Below, one piece after another: positions 1 through 7,541 of a DNA stretch of 64,000 nucleotides. The position numbers and the translations under genes are program-made. Below the pieces are notes generated by a model that did no database searches, was not told where the DNA came from, and saw only the letters and a list, made by a program, of their open reading frames with translations. This stretch comes from Caulobacter sp. FWC26 (GTDB taxonomy: Bacteria; Pseudomonadota; Alphaproteobacteria; Caulobacterales; Caulobacteraceae): contig NZ_CP033875.1 of NCBI RefSeq assembly GCF_002742645.2, positions 1,776,001-1,840,000 of the forward strand, read 5' to 3'. The stretch's first letter is position 1, and the number at the start of each line of letters is the position of its first letter.

Positions 1-795
1 GGCCGACAGGCCGCCTTCGCCCAGATACACGCCTTCGGTCTCGTAGATCCGCGACAGGGCGAAAGCGCCCGCGCCGGCGGTCAGGATGGCGCCGGTCGGG
101 GCCTCGTCCGAGCAGAGATAGACGACGCCCGGCGTCACATATTCCGGGGCCAGCTTGGCCAGCACTTCGGGCGGCATCAGGCCTTCGGTCATGCGGGTGG
201 CCGCGACCGGGCTGATGGCGTTGATCTTCACGTCGTTCTTGGCGCCCTCGAGCTTGAGGGTGTTCATCAGGCCCAGCACAGCCATCTTGGCCGCGCCGTA
301 GTTGCTCTGGCCGAAGTTGCCGTACATCCCCGACGACGAGGTCGTCACGACGATGCGGCCATAGTTCTGGGCCTTCATGATGTCCCAGACCGCCTTGATC
401 GGCTTGAAGGTGCCGAAGACGTGGACCTGCATGACCGCCTCGAAGTCGGCCAGTTCCATCTTGGTCAGGGTGCGGTCGCGCAGGATGCCGGCGTTGGCGA
501 TCAGGATGTCGATGCGGCCCCAGGCGTCCATGGCCTGCTTGACCATGTGGGCCACGCCGGCGTCGTCAGTGACCGACGAGCCGTTGGCGATGGCTTCGCC
601 GCCGAAGGCCTTGATCTCCTCGACGACCTTTTGGGCCGCTTCGGAGCCGCCGCCCGAGCCGTCGACGCTGCCGCCCAGGTCGTTGACCACGACCTTGGCG
701 CCGCGCCGCGCCAGTTCCAGGGCGTGCTGTCGGCCAAGCCCGCCGCCGGCGCCCGTCACGATCGCCACCTTGCCGTCGAAGCGGATGTCCGCCAT
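1..795 (-). CDS. SDR-family 3-hydroxyacyl-CoA dehydrogenase-like protein (3' end outside window)
   Basis: Reading leftward from ATG at 795, the frame is open to base 1 (265 codons), so the C-terminus lies outside the window. The N-terminus has the Rossmann glycine motif TGAGGGLG, followed by NAG (in IANAGI), a TSSSG serine and the YGAAK Tyr-Lys pair, which together give the classical SDR Ser-Tyr-Lys catalytic set. The stretch NDLGGSVDGSGGGSEAA after the first fold resembles the dehydrogenase domain of multifunctional beta-oxidation enzymes (HSD17B4/MFE-2 type). A role in acyl-CoA oxidation is therefore inferred; a generic SDR is the alternative. The 1 kb upstream is gene-poor. Confidence 0.85.
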   Translation of the reverse strand, partial: MADIRFDGKVAIVTGAGGGLGRQHALELARRGAKVVVNDLGGSVDGSGGGSEAAQKVVEEIKAFGGEAIANGSSVTDDAGVAHMVKQAMDAWGRIDILIANAGILRDRTLTKMELADFEAVMQVHVFGTFKPIKAVWDIMKAQNYGRIVVTTSSSGMYGNFGQSNYGAAKMAVLGLMNTLKLEGAKNDVKINAISPVAATRMTEGLMPPEVLAKLAPEYVTPGVVYLCSDEAPTGAILTAGAGAFALSRIYETEGVYLGEGGLSA

Positions 796-901
796 GCCGA
801 AGTCTCCCTCAAACGTGTGTTTGGTTTGGCGCGTTTGTGCGGCGCGGGAGAGGGGAGGTCAAGGGGAGTGGCTGTGTCATGATCCTCGCCGCTGCGTTGT
901 T

Positions 902-1028
902 TCTTCTGCCCCCTTTGGGGGCGGACGACCGCGAAGCGGTCAGGTGGGGGCCTGCGGCGTCGGCGGGCCCTTTCCTGACTTGCCCCCTCCGCGCCTTCGG
1001 CGCTCCTCCCCCGGAGGGGGAAGAAGGT
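902..1028. repeat. Doublet of facing palindromic units, copy 1
   Basis: The unit at 902-952 starts TTCTTCTGCCCCC, folds on CCCCC TTT GGGGG, carries a GACCGCGAAGCGGTC hairpin and ends GGTGGGGGC. The unit at 983-1028 is the same design on the opposite strand, with GCCCCCTCCGCGCC, GGCGC and CCCCCGGAGGGGGAAGAAGG. The GGGGGC ends face inward across a 30-bp spacer. The same unit recurs at 1584-1692 and 18913-19032. Confidence 0.75.
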
Positions 1029-1583
1029 TGGCGCACAGCTTCGCGGCCTCACGCGGTTTCCCACTGAAGGTCTGGAAAGGGCTGCGGAGCGCCGGACATC
1101 CGTCCGGAGTGTGAGTTTGTAGATACCGTTTCGACGAAGCCCGACGCTCCGCGCAGCCGTTATCCGCCAGCGTCCCGGGAAGGTGGCCCTGTTCGGGCCT
1201 TACCGGGACCCGGGCGCTTCCGTTTCCGGCAGCGCCCGGCGATCGAAGAGGGACGAACCCTTTCCCTCGACCACGCCGACGGCGGGCGGGCCTGACCAGC
1301 ATCAGGTCCCCGGACCGTTCGAGTATCCCCCTCGAACCTGTCCCCGCTCGACCGCCCCCCGCCGCCGCAAATGGTCGCTGGCCATGCGCCCTTTCCTCGC
1401 GACGAGGTGGAAGCATTGTGAGGGTGGTTTTGCGGAGGATGCGTCGATTTTGGATGGCCCCGTCGCTCGGTGGGATAAGGCGTTGATTGTGTTGGGGGCG
1501 GGTGGCCCGGACTCCCATGAGGAAAGGGGGCTCGCAAGCTGACGCCTGCGGCTTCTGGAAGGGGTGGAAGTCGGACAGGCCGC

Positions 1584-1692
1584 AGCCCCCCACCGGACCA
1601 TGCTTTGCATGGTCGTCCGCCCCCATAGGGGGCAGAAGGTGCGCTCCCTTCTTCCCCCTATGGGGGAGGAGCGCCGAAGGCGCGGAGGGGGC
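1584..1692. repeat. Doublet of facing palindromic units, copy 2
   Basis: The unit at 1584-1639 is the reverse complement of the design seen at 902-952, with an ACCATGCTTTGCATGGT hairpin and CCCCCATAGGGGGC. The unit at about 1647-1692 is in the forward orientation, with CCCCCTATGGGGG and GCGCCGAAGGCGC. Here the TTCTTC/GAAGG ends face each other, which is the opposite arrangement to copy 1. Confidence 0.75.
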
Positions 1693-1784
1693 GAGTATGG
1701 GTCGTGAACTGCCTCGAGCACGCCTCCGGAAAACCGACCTTCCCGGCGAACGCCGGGATCCAGATCAAGTCCGGCAGGGGAAAC

Positions 1785-1815
1785 AAAAACGCCGCGCGGT
1801 GTCCCGCGCGGCGTT
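1785..1815 (-). terminator. Rho-independent terminator of the ABC exporter operon
   Basis: Read on the minus strand this is a 12-bp GC-rich stem (AACGCCGCGCGG, 4-nt loop, CCGCGCGGCGTT) followed by a T-rich run. It lies 28 bp past the stop codon of the adaptor gene that ends at 1844. Confidence 0.8.
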
Positions 1816-1843
1816 CTAAGCAGGCGTGGGCTGAGGGCGAGCC

Positions 1844-2848
1844 TTAGGCCTTCTTCTTGGCTCCGCCGGCCACCGGCGGGGTCGGCTTATCCCGCTTCAC
1901 GCCGGCCTTCTGGCCGGGCTTCATGAACTTGACCAGCACGCGCTGGCCGACCAGCAGCGGGGCGCCGTCGGCGCTGACCACTACTTCGACGACGCGCTCG
2001 TCGCTGCGCTGGCTGGGATCGTCCGAGGCCAGCTTGCGGGCGCCGAAGACGGCGGCGCGGCGCAGGACCTTGCCGACATAGGTCTTGTCCGGATCGCCCT
2101 CGGGCTGGATCTCAACTTCCTGACCGATGGAGACATTCGGGATGTCGGCCTCGACGATTTCGGCGCGGGCGATGCGCTGGGTGTTGGGCTCGAGGTCGAA
2201 CATGGCGGTGACGTTCAAGGTCGAGGCGCCCGAGCCCGGATTAGCCTGGCGGCGAGCGATGCGGCCGTCGGCCGGCGCGCGGATCACCGTCAGTTCCTGA
2301 GTATACTGAGCCTGGGCCAGTTGGGCCGAGGCGACGCTGATCTGCGCCTGCTGGGCGCCGATATTGGCCTGGGCCTGGGCGATCTGGTCGCGGGCGGCGT
2401 CCAGCTTCTGGGCCGCCACATAGTTCGAGGCGGCAAGGCCCTGCAGGCGGTTGAACTCCCGCTGGGCGGTGCGCAGTTGCACCTGATAGAGCGCAAGCTG
2501 CGCCTTGGCGGAGGACAGGTTCGCCGCTGCAGTCTGGGCGGCCAGGCGGGCGTCATCGTCTTCCTGCTTGGCCAGCGGCTGGCCGGCCTTGACGATGTCG
2601 CCCTCCTGGACGAACACCTCGCGGATGATGCCCTGGCGGCGCGCGGCCACCTGGATCACGCCGCCCTCGACGTCAGCCTTGCCCTGGGCGATGGCCGCGT
2701 AGGGGGAGGGCTCTTCTTGGGCAGCGGCGGCCTCGAGCTTCTTCTTTTTCTCGGCCTGTTGGCCCTTGGCGTAGAAGAAGCCGCCGCCGAGCAGAAGCAC
2801 GACGACCAGGACGATGTAGAAGGCGGGTCGGCGCAGGAAGCCGGGCAT
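1844..2848 (-). CDS. HlyD/DevB-family periplasmic adaptor of an ABC exporter
   Basis: This 334-residue membrane-fusion protein has one N-terminal membrane anchor (about residues 9-26, FYIVLVVVLLLGGGFFY), a biotinyl-lipoyl half (GIIREVFVQEGDIVKAGQPL), a long Ala/Gln-rich alpha-hairpin (about 105-190), the returning lipoyl half (VIRAPADGRIARR) and a beta-barrel domain. I chose ATG 2848 because GGGGGA lies in front of it and the anchor follows at once; a longer frame upstream overlaps the ATPase gene. It is the last gene of permease-ATPase-adaptor, the set found in DevBCA-type exporters. The adaptor would link the inner-membrane pump to an outer-membrane channel of the TolC type, which is not encoded here. 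Substrate unknown. Confidence 0.88.
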   Translation of the reverse strand: MPGFLRRPAFYIVLVVVLLLGGGFFYAKGQQAEKKKKLEAAAAQEEPSPYAAIAQGKADVEGGVIQVAARRQGIIREVFVQEGDIVKAGQPLAKQEDDDARLAAQTAAANLSSAKAQLALYQVQLRTAQREFNRLQGLAASNYVAAQKLDAARDQIAQAQANIGAQQAQISVASAQLAQAQYTQELTVIRAPADGRIARRQANPGSGASTLNVTAMFDLEPNTQRIARAEIVEADIPNVSIGQEVEIQPEGDPDKTYVGKVLRRAAVFGARKLASDDPSQRSDERVVEVVVSADGAPLLVGQRVLVKFMKPGQKAGVKRDKPTPPVAGGAKKKA

Positions 2849-2867
2849 GTGGAATTCCCCCAGAAAA

Positions 2868-3617
2868 TCAGTGGCTGAGCGGCGCGGGATTGGCGTCGGG
2901 CGTTCTACGCACGTCGTCCAGGATCCGGCCGTCTTCGATGTGGATGACGCGGTCGGCATAGGCTTCGAGCCGCGGGTCGTGGGTCACGCAGATCACCGCC
3001 GCGCCGCGCACCGAAGCCGCTTCGCGCAGCAGGCGGATGACGACCTGGCCGTTCTCGCCGTCGAGGGCCGAAGTCGGCTCGTCGGCGAAGATCAGGTTCG
3101 GGTTCTTGGCCAGCGCACGAGCGATGGCGACGCGCTGCTTCTCACCGCCTGAGAGCTCCGAGGGGCGCTGGTTGACGCGGGGGCCAAGGCCCACCGACTC
3201 CAGCGCCGCCTGAGCGCGGCGGGCCTGTTCGCTGGGGCTGGCGCCCTGGTACTTCAGCGCCGTCATCACCTGCTGCTTGGCCGTGAGAGCCGGGAACAGG
3301 TTGAAGCCCTGGAAGATGAAGCCGCAGTGATCCAGGCGGAACTTGTCGATCTTGCCGCTGGACAGCGCCCACAGGTCCTTGGCTTCGAGCGCCGAGACCT
3401 TGCCCTCGTCGGGCTTCAGAAGGCCCGACAGGGCGGCGACCAGGGTCGACTTGCCCGAGCCCGACGGCCCCATGACCATGGTCACGTCGCCGTGCTTGGC
3501 GTCGAAGTCGATGCCCTTGAGCACCTCGATATAAGAGCGGCCGGTCTTGAAGCGCTTGACCAGGCCCTTGGCCTCGAGGGCGGTTTCGCCGCGCTTGTGC
3601 GCGTTGTCACGGGTCAT
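2868..3617 (-). CDS. ABC transporter ATP-binding protein (LolD/MacB/DevA type)
   Basis: The 249-residue protein has a Walker A GPSGSGKS, a Q-loop (FQGFNLFPAL), the LSGGE signature, Walker B LIFADEPTSALD and the switch His in CVTHDPRLE. Length and the FQ.FNL motif fit the MacB/LolD/DevA group of ATPases that drive FtsX-like permeases rather than importers. Its start overlaps the permease stop (3614-3617), so the two are translationally coupled, and the adaptor gene follows after 19 bp. The pump likely extrudes a lipid, peptide or small molecule; nothing in the sequence tells which. Confidence 0.9.
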   Translation of the reverse strand: MTRDNAHKRGETALEAKGLVKRFKTGRSYIEVLKGIDFDAKHGDVTMVMGPSGSGKSTLVAALSGLLKPDEGKVSALEAKDLWALSSGKIDKFRLDHCGFIFQGFNLFPALTAKQQVMTALKYQGASPSEQARRAQAALESVGLGPRVNQRPSELSGGEKQRVAIARALAKNPNLIFADEPTSALDGENGQVVIRLLREAASVRGAAVICVTHDPRLEAYADRVIHIEDGRILDDVRRTPDANPAPLSH

Positions 3618-4819
3618 CGCAGCAGGTCCGCGGGTTGGCTGTTCTTGAGGACGCCGAGCGACAGGAAGCCCGACAGCATGGCGATGGCGACGAGGAAGCC
3701 CGCCACGATGGCGACCAGAGCCGGCGGGAAGTACATCGGCACGCCACCCATGGCCGCCAGCAGCGACACACCCCAGGTCAGCAGACCGGCGGCGAACACG
3801 CCGACGATGCCGACCCAGAAGCTGAGCTCCATGACGATGTTGCGCAGGTCGCCCATCGACACGCCCAGAGCGCGCAAGGACGCGAACTCCTTGATGTTGG
3901 CCATGATGGCGCCGCGCAGGGTCTGCCAGGTGATGGCCACGCCGATCAGCAAGCCGAGGAACGCCGAGAAGCCCAGCATGATGCCGATGATCTGGTCGTC
4001 CAGCATGGCGCTGGAGTTGGCGTCCGCCAGCTCCTGGCGAGTCCAGGCTCGAAACTTGCCGTCGGCCTTCTTGTTGAGCTGCGCGGCGACGATTTCGGCC
4101 CGGGCTGGATCTTGGATCTCGACCATCAGCGGACCCACGCGCTGACCGACATCGGCCTCGCCCAGCATCCGCAGCGTATCGCGCGACATGACCAGGGTGG
4201 GCTGGATGATATTGGGATAACCCGTGGTCACCACGGCGATGTTGATGGTCTTGCCATTATAGATGGCCTTGTCGCCCTTCTTGACGCCCAGGCGCTTGAG
4301 GGCGGTCTGGTCGACGGCGACCGCATAGGGGCGGCGCAAGGCTTCGACCATTTCGGGCGTGTAGTCGGTGGGTACGGTCACATAGCCCGGGATCGCGTCG
4401 ATCACCGTGACATTGACGAACTCGGTCTTGCGGCCGCCGCCCTGCGGGGGCGACTTTCCGCCCTTGGCCGCGGCCTTGGTGCGGGCCTCGATCTTGGCCT
4501 GCTCCTCGGGCGTCAGGATGTTCTGGAAGCGACCGCCCGAGCCGTCCAGCGGGGCGACCTGGGTCACTTCGGGGTGGCTGTAGACCAGCGGGATCATCCG
4601 GCGCGGCAGGCCCGAAGGACCGCCGAACAGCGCCTTGGCGCCGGGGCCCAGCACCATGATATCGGCTCGCGCGCGGTCGATCTGGGCGGTAAAGCCCTTG
4701 CCGATGCCGACGAACATGCCGACCTGCGCCAGCACCAGGAGGCCTGAAAAGGCCAGGGCGACGACGGCCGCCATGTAACGACGCCACTCGTATAGAAGTG
4801 TGGCCAAGGCCAACGACAT
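3614..4819 (-). CDS. FtsX/MacB-like ABC exporter permease (DevC type)
   Basis: The 401-residue permease has an N-terminal transmembrane helix (about 17-38), a long extracytoplasmic MacB-like domain, and a C-terminal FtsX region with three helices (from GIMLGFSAFLGLLIGVAITW to the end). The phrase EFASLRALGVSMGDLR is the cytoplasmic coupling helix typical of FtsX permeases. ATG 4819 is preferred over an in-frame TTG at 4840, because GGGGAG at 4833-4838 can act as its ribosome site. It is the first gene of the exporter operon and is divergent from the nucleoside transporter, with about 315 bp between them. DevC rather than MacB, since MacB carries its own ATPase domain. Confidence 0.88.
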   Translation of the reverse strand: MSLALATLLYEWRRYMAAVVALAFSGLLVLAQVGMFVGIGKGFTAQIDRARADIMVLGPGAKALFGGPSGLPRRMIPLVYSHPEVTQVAPLDGSGGRFQNILTPEEQAKIEARTKAAAKGGKSPPQGGGRKTEFVNVTVIDAIPGYVTVPTDYTPEMVEALRRPYAVAVDQTALKRLGVKKGDKAIYNGKTINIAVVTTGYPNIIQPTLVMSRDTLRMLGEADVGQRVGPLMVEIQDPARAEIVAAQLNKKADGKFRAWTRQELADANSSAMLDDQIIGIMLGFSAFLGLLIGVAITWQTLRGAIMANIKEFASLRALGVSMGDLRNIVMELSFWVGIVGVFAAGLLTWGVSLLAAMGGVPMYFPPALVAIVAGFLVAIAMLSGFLSLGVLKNSQPADLLR

Positions 4820-5134
4820 TTGCGGACTCGCGCTCCCCAATCGACGGTTGCAGCAATGAACGGCGATCGGCGAGCGGCCAAGTTAAATCGGGGTAAGGCG
4901 AATTTCGGGGGTGAAATAGTCCCAGCAAGCAGCGGTGAAGTCCGGACCACGTCGCGCGCCAGGCGGCCCGCCCGGCCAGCGCTTCCGGGGTAATAGGCTT
5001 ATGACTTGATCGATTTGCAGGCTGGTTAACCATTCCTTACGCAAGGCGCTTGCGTGCGACGCCGCAGTTGGTGTCAATCTCGCCTCTTGGTCGGCGTCGC
5101 GGGGGCGTCGCCTCAGTGTAAGGTCTTCGTCTTG
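4820..5134. promoter_or_regulatory. Divergent promoter region, exporter operon / nucleoside transporter
   Basis: No gene is visible in these 315 bp. Two motifs stand out: GTTAACCAT at 5025-5033, identical to the 9-mer in front of fliL at 29993 and resembling a CtrA half-site, and a perfect inverted repeat ACGCAAG-GCG-CTTGCGT at 5039-5055, about 80 bp before the transporter start. Function of both is inferred. Confidence 0.45.
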
Positions 5135-6415
5135 ATGTTCCGTCCCGAGAACGTTCAGGCCCTGGCGGGTCTGGCGCTCACCCTGGGCCTTTGTTGGCTC
5201 GTTTCCGAGAACCGCAAGCGGTTCCCCTGGGGTCTGGCCATCGGCGCCGTCGTCATCCAGGTCGCGCTGGTCATGGTGCTGTTCGGCCTGCCGCAGGCCC
5301 AAAAGCTGATGCAGAGCGTCAATGGGGCGGTTGAAGGCCTCGCGGCCTCGACCCAGGCGGGCACCGCCTTCGTGTTCGGCTTCCTGGCCGGCGGCGACCA
5401 GCCCTATCCGGTCAGCAACCCCGGAGCGGGATTTATCTTCGCATTCCGGGTGATGCCCGTGATTCTCGTGGTTTGCGCGCTTTCGGCGCTGCTCTGGCAC
5501 TGGCGAATCCTCAAGTGGCTGGCGCAAGGCTTCGGCTTTGTCTTCCAGAAGACGCTGGGCCTGCGCGGTCCGCCCGCCTTGGCCACCGCCGCCACCATCT
5601 TCATGGGCCAGATCGAGGGCCCGATCTTTATCCGGGCCTATCTCGACAAGCTGAGCCGCTCGGAACTCTTCATGTTGATTGCGGTCGGCATGGCCTGTGT
5701 TTCGGGCTCGACCATGGTCGCCTACGCCACGATCCTGGCCGACGTCCTGCCCAACGCCGCCGCTCACGTGCTGACCGCATCGATCATTTCGGCGCCGGCC
5801 GGGGTGCTGCTGGCGCGGATCATCGTGCCGTCAGACCCGATGGAGAAGGGCGCTGATCTCGACCTCGCCACCGAGGACAAGACCTATGGCAGCTCGATCG
5901 ACGCGGTGATGAAGGGCACGACCGACGGTCTGCAGATCGCCCTCAACGTCGGGGCCACCCTGATCGTCTTCGTAGCGCTGGCGACGATGGTCGACAAGAT
6001 CCTGGGCGCCTTCCCGCCGGTCGGCGGCGAGCCGCTCAGCATCGCCCGCGGGCTGGGCGTGATCTTCGCGCCGCTGGCCTGGGCGATGGGCGTGCCCTGG
6101 AAGGAAGCCGGCACGGCCGGCGGCCTGCTGGGCGTGAAACTGATCCTGACCGAGTTCACCGCCTTCATTCAGCTGTCGAAGGTGGGCGAGTCGCTGCTCG
6201 ACGAGCGCACCCGCATGATCATGACCTACGCCCTGTGCGGCTTCGCCAACATCGGCTCGGTCGGCATGAACGTCGCCGGCTTCTCGGTGCTGGTGCCCCA
6301 GCGCCGGCAGGAAGTGCTGGGCCTCGTTTGGAAGGCGATGATGGCCGGTTTCCTGGCCACCTGCCTGACCGGCTCGCTGGTCGGCCTGATGCCGCGAAGC
6401 CTGTTTGGGCTGTAA
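5135..6415 (+). CDS. Concentrative nucleoside transporter (NupC/CNT family)
   Basis: A 426-residue polytopic membrane protein with about ten hydrophobic segments. The motifs GQIEGPIFIRAYLDKLSRSELF and SGSTMVAYATIL correspond to the CNT substrate-binding hairpin and helix regions, and GFANIGSVGMNVAGF near the C-terminus matches the conserved second-half motif. CNT proteins bring nucleosides in with H+ or Na+. ATG 5135 is chosen over an upstream in-frame codon because the N-terminal helix then starts normally; the extra 27 residues of the longer frame look unstructured. The gene stands alone and faces away from the exporter operon. The repeat in front of the DUF559 ORF begins right after its stop. 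Confidence 0.9.
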   Translation: MFRPENVQALAGLALTLGLCWLVSENRKRFPWGLAIGAVVIQVALVMVLFGLPQAQKLMQSVNGAVEGLAASTQAGTAFVFGFLAGGDQPYPVSNPGAGFIFAFRVMPVILVVCALSALLWHWRILKWLAQGFGFVFQKTLGLRGPPALATAATIFMGQIEGPIFIRAYLDKLSRSELFMLIAVGMACVSGSTMVAYATILADVLPNAAAHVLTASIISAPAGVLLARIIVPSDPMEKGADLDLATEDKTYGSSIDAVMKGTTDGLQIALNVGATLIVFVALATMVDKILGAFPPVGGEPLSIARGLGVIFAPLAWAMGVPWKEAGTAGGLLGVKLILTEFTAFIQLSKVGESLLDERTRMIMTYALCGFANIGSVGMNVAGFSVLVPQRRQEVLGLVWKAMMAGFLATCLTGSLVGLMPRSLFGL

Positions 6416-6430
6416 AATCTACTAAAAGTT

Positions 6431-6482
6431 GCCCTATCTTCTCCCTTCCCCTTTGATGGGGAAGGGTAGGGGATGGGGTGAC
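6431..6482 (+). repeat. Left inverted palindromic unit flanking the DUF559 ORF
   Basis: The core is a 9-bp stem CCCTTCCCC (6443-6451) / GGGGAAGGG (6458-6466) with a 6-nt loop, followed by TAGGGGATGGGGTGA. The reverse complement of the right unit (6848-6895) carries the same stem followed by TTGGGATGGGGTGA. On the outer side both units have a similar GTTGCCC / TTGCCCAAC segment. It also supplies the purine-rich sequence in front of the GTG at 6486. Confidence 0.8.
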
Positions 6483-6485
6483 GGC

Positions 6486-6917
6486 GTGTCCGAAGGAACA
6501 CCGAGACCTCGGCATGCTCCCGGCGTCGTGAAGCGCGCCCGTCGTCTCCGGAATGAAATGACCGCCAGCGAGAGGGCCCTTTGGAAAGCTCTCCGCGCCC
6601 TCGATCGCCACATCCGCCGACAAGCGCCGATCGGGCGCTACGTCGTCGACTTCGTCCACCATGGCGCGCGGTTGGTGATCGAGGTCGACAGCGGCTGGCA
6701 CGATGACCCCGAGGCCCAGTTGCATGACGCCGAGCGTGACGCCTGGCTCGCAAAGCAAGGCTATCGGGTGATGCGGGTCCGCGACGGGGAGGCTTTCGGC
6801 AATCCGTATCTCGTGGCCGAGCGCGTCGCGGCGGAGATTCAGCGATCACCCCATCCCAACCCTTCCCCATCGAGGGGAAGGGCTTCTACTGTTGGGCAAA
6901 AGGGGAGGACACCATGA
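6486..6917 (+). CDS. DUF559 (Vsr-like, PD-(D/E)XK fold) endonuclease-domain protein
   Basis: The 143-residue product is almost entirely a DUF559 domain: RARRLRNEMTASERALWKALR, then RRQAPIGRYVVDFV, then LVIEVDSGWHDD, an AERDAWLAKQGY stretch and VMRVRDGEAFGN. The D in VVDFV and the E-x-D of VIEVDSG are the positions expected for a Vsr/PD-(D/E)XK metal site, so the domain looks intact. The start is uncertain: GTG 6486 has GGGG just upstream, whereas longer frames from 6429 would translate the repeat itself. The C-terminal 20 or so residues are encoded by the right repeat, and the stop overlaps the next gene's ATG (ATGA at 6914). The biological role of DUF559 proteins is unknown. Confidence 0.78.
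   Translation: MSEGTPRPRHAPGVVKRARRLRNEMTASERALWKALRALDRHIRRQAPIGRYVVDFVHHGARLVIEVDSGWHDDPEAQLHDAERDAWLAKQGYRVMRVRDGEAFGNPYLVAERVAAEIQRSPHPNPSPSRGRASTVGQKGRTP
6848..6895 (-). repeat. Right inverted palindromic unit flanking the DUF559 ORF
   Basis: The stem is CCCTTCCCC (6860-6868) and GGGGAAGGG (6874-6882) with loop ATCGA, preceded by TCACCCCATCCCAA. It is the mirror image of the left unit at 6431-6482. It lies inside the 3' end of the DUF559 frame and ends just before the ribosome site (GGGGAGG) of the following GST gene. Confidence 0.8.
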
Positions 6918-7537
6918 AACTCTACGATTGCCTTCGCGCCCCCAATCCGCGTCGTGTCCGCTGGTTCATGGCCGAGAAGGGGATCGACGACGTCGAGATC
7001 GTCACCCTGTCGATCATGGGCGGCGAACACAGGTCGCCGGAGTATCGCGGCAAGGCGGGCCTCGCGCACATGCCGGCGCTGGAGCTGGACGACGGGACGG
7101 TGATCACCGAGTCGGTCGCCATCTGCCGCTATCTGGAGAGCGTCTATCCCGAACCGAACCTGTTCGGTCGCGACGCCAAGGATACGGCGATCATCGAGAT
7201 GTGGCTGCGGCGCACCGAGATGATGGTCGCCACGCCGATGATGCAGGGCGTGCGCCACAGCCACCCCGGCATGGCGGCGCTGGAGGCGCAGGTCCCCGAG
7301 GTCGCCGCCTACAATCTGGAGAGCGTCAGAAAAAGCCTGAAGGTGCTGGACGACCGCCTAGCCGCCAGCCCATTCATCGCCGCCGACCGCCTGACGATCG
7401 TCGATGTGGTCGCCGTCACCAGCCTCGACTTCGGCCGGATGATCAAGTGGCGGCTGGATCCGGCGCTGGTTCACGTCAACCGCTGGTTCGACGCGATGCT
7501 GGCGCGGCCCGCCGCCGCAGCGGGCATGACCGCCTGA
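6914..7537 (+). CDS. Glutathione S-transferase family protein
   Basis: A 207-residue GST with an N-terminal thioredoxin-like domain (LYDCLRAPNPRRVRWFMAEKGI, then MPALELDDGTVITESVAICRYLE, the cis-Pro and Glu-Ser glutathione-binding motif) and an all-helical C-terminal domain ending near FIAADRLTIVDVVAVTSL, the conserved N-capping motif. GGGGAGG precedes the ATG by 7 bp. The start overlaps the stop of the DUF559 ORF, so the repeat-flanked unit abuts this gene's leader. A role in detoxification or a glutathione-dependent reaction is known for the family; the substrate is not evident. It is not closely similar to the second GST at 8457. Confidence 0.9.
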   Translation: MKLYDCLRAPNPRRVRWFMAEKGIDDVEIVTLSIMGGEHRSPEYRGKAGLAHMPALELDDGTVITESVAICRYLESVYPEPNLFGRDAKDTAIIEMWLRRTEMMVATPMMQGVRHSHPGMAALEAQVPEVAAYNLESVRKSLKVLDDRLAASPFIAADRLTIVDVVAVTSLDFGRMIKWRLDPALVHVNRWFDAMLARPAAAAGMTA

Positions 7538-7541
7538 GGGA

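Larger units (their letters stand above)
796..1843. other. Gene-poor 1-kb stretch between dehydrogenase and ABC exporter
   Basis: I see no convincing gene here. Open frames exist on both strands but they lack ribosome sites, have no family resemblance and run through palindromic repeats. The interval holds two doublets of facing palindromic units (902-1028 and 1584-1692), a short hairpin at 1743-1758 (CCCGGCGAACGCCGGG) and a rho-independent terminator for the exporter operon at 1785-1815. Confidence 0.7.

Noticed and set aside
1183..1542. A 119-codon frame in the gene-poor stretch
   Set aside because: It has no ribosome site, Pro/Arg-rich composition and no conserved pattern, and overlapping frames on the other strand are just as long.
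1743..1758. CCCGGCGAACGCCGGG as an operator for the exporter operon
   Set aside because: It lies downstream of that operon, beyond its terminator, and this hairpin is a common dispersed repeat in proteobacteria.
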